Assembly (NCBI GenBank): GCA_964369175.1
Contig: CAYJEM010000082.1
Coordinates: 1-6,773 of the forward strand
DNA: 6,773 nt
Reading direction: 5' to 3'
Origin: Tannockella sp964369175
Lineage (GTDB): Bacteria; Bacillota_I; Bacilli_A; Erysipelotrichales; Coprobacillaceae
Position 1 is the stretch's first letter; each line of letters begins with the position of its first letter. The notes under the pieces were generated by a model, which did not search any database, was not told the origin of the DNA, and saw only the letters and a program-made list of their open reading frames with translations. Below are positions 6,709-6,773 of this stretch, piece after piece. The translations under genes were made by a program, and so were the position numbers.

Positions 6709-6773
6709 ATAATATTAAAAAGGGTAAGTTGAAAAAGTAACTTCTACTTTCGATATTGTACAAAGTAAGTAGA
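6709..6773 (+). other. Non-coding leader after xerC with short inverted repeats
   Basis: No reading frame of note begins in this 65-base tail and no terminator with a T run follows xerC. AAAGTA occurs at 6734-6739 and again at 6762-6767, and TACTTT between them (6745-6750) can pair with either copy. TCTACTT (6743-6749) also pairs with AAGTAGA (6767-6773) at the window edge. This may be the upstream region or structured leader of the next gene, which is cut off. In related genomes that gene is hslV/clpQ, but nothing of it is visible here. Confidence 0.35.
6729..6757 (+). promoter_or_regulatory. Weak promoter candidate downstream of xerC
   Basis: TTGAAA at 6729-6734 matches TTGACA at five of six positions. 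It is followed after 17 bases by GATATT at 6752-6757, which matches TATAAT at four of six. The spacing is ideal, but AT-rich sequence gives such matches by chance. If real, it would drive the gene beyond the window. Confidence 0.25.

Noticed and set aside
1..6773. Alternative genetic code (TGA as Trp), given the AT-rich Mollicutes-like composition
   Set aside because: Conserved Trp positions use TGG, and TGA ends rnhB exactly where the family ends.
1..6773. CRISPR arrays, insertion sequences, tRNA or rRNA genes, or an undescribed defence system
   Set aside because: Nearly all the sequence is accounted for by conserved core genes, and no regular repeats, transposase or structured RNA gene was seen.

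Overview
The window is a compact, AT-rich block of housekeeping genes, all on the + strand: (end of an unidentified gene)-rbgA(ylqF)-rnhB-dprA-topA-trmFO-xerC. This order is a known conserved neighbourhood of low-GC Gram-positive bacteria (Bacillota). In Bacillus subtilis the same genes occur in this order, with ylqGH and sucCD inserted between rnhB and smf/dprA; Listeria, from memory, has the shorter version seen here. The strong AAGGAGG ribosome sites, folate-dependent TrmFO, circularly permuted GTPase RbgA and three-zinc-ribbon topoisomerase I all fit that phylum. TGA acts as a stop (rnhB) and Trp is TGG, so the genetic code is standard, which argues against Mycoplasma/Spiroplasma. The genus cannot be fixed from the sequence; an AT-rich fermentative lineage near Turicibacter, Erysipelotrichia or Haloplasma is only a guess.

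Layout. Positions 1-39 hold the last 12 codons of an upstream gene, whose stop overlaps the GTG start of rbgA (36-887). rbgA overlaps rnhB (869-1495) by 19 bases. The 3' end of rnhB, including its stop codon, forms a hairpin followed by a T run, a likely intrinsic terminator. dprA (1552-2319) follows with a strong ribosome site. A TTGACA/AATAAT promoter lies between dprA and topA (2382-4484). The topA stop codon sits in the loop of an 11-bp hairpin, then comes trmFO (4515-5819), which overlaps xerC (5806-6708). The last 65 bases are non-coding and carry short inverted repeats and a weak promoter candidate, probably the leader of the next gene (hslV in related genomes).

Roles. RbgA completes the 50S ribosomal subunit. 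RNase HII removes RNA from DNA. DprA handles incoming single-stranded DNA. TopA relaxes negative supercoils. TrmFO makes m5U54 in tRNA. XerC resolves chromosome dimers. They share a theme of growth and nucleic-acid maintenance, not one pathway.

No mobile element, CRISPR array, RNA gene, toxin-antitoxin pair or defence system was seen, and nothing looks like a previously undescribed system. The points worth a second look are small-scale: the placement of stop codons within hairpins, a promoter that mimics an upstream start of topA, a TKKD variant of the RbgA G4 motif, and mutually exclusive pairings in the 3' leader.
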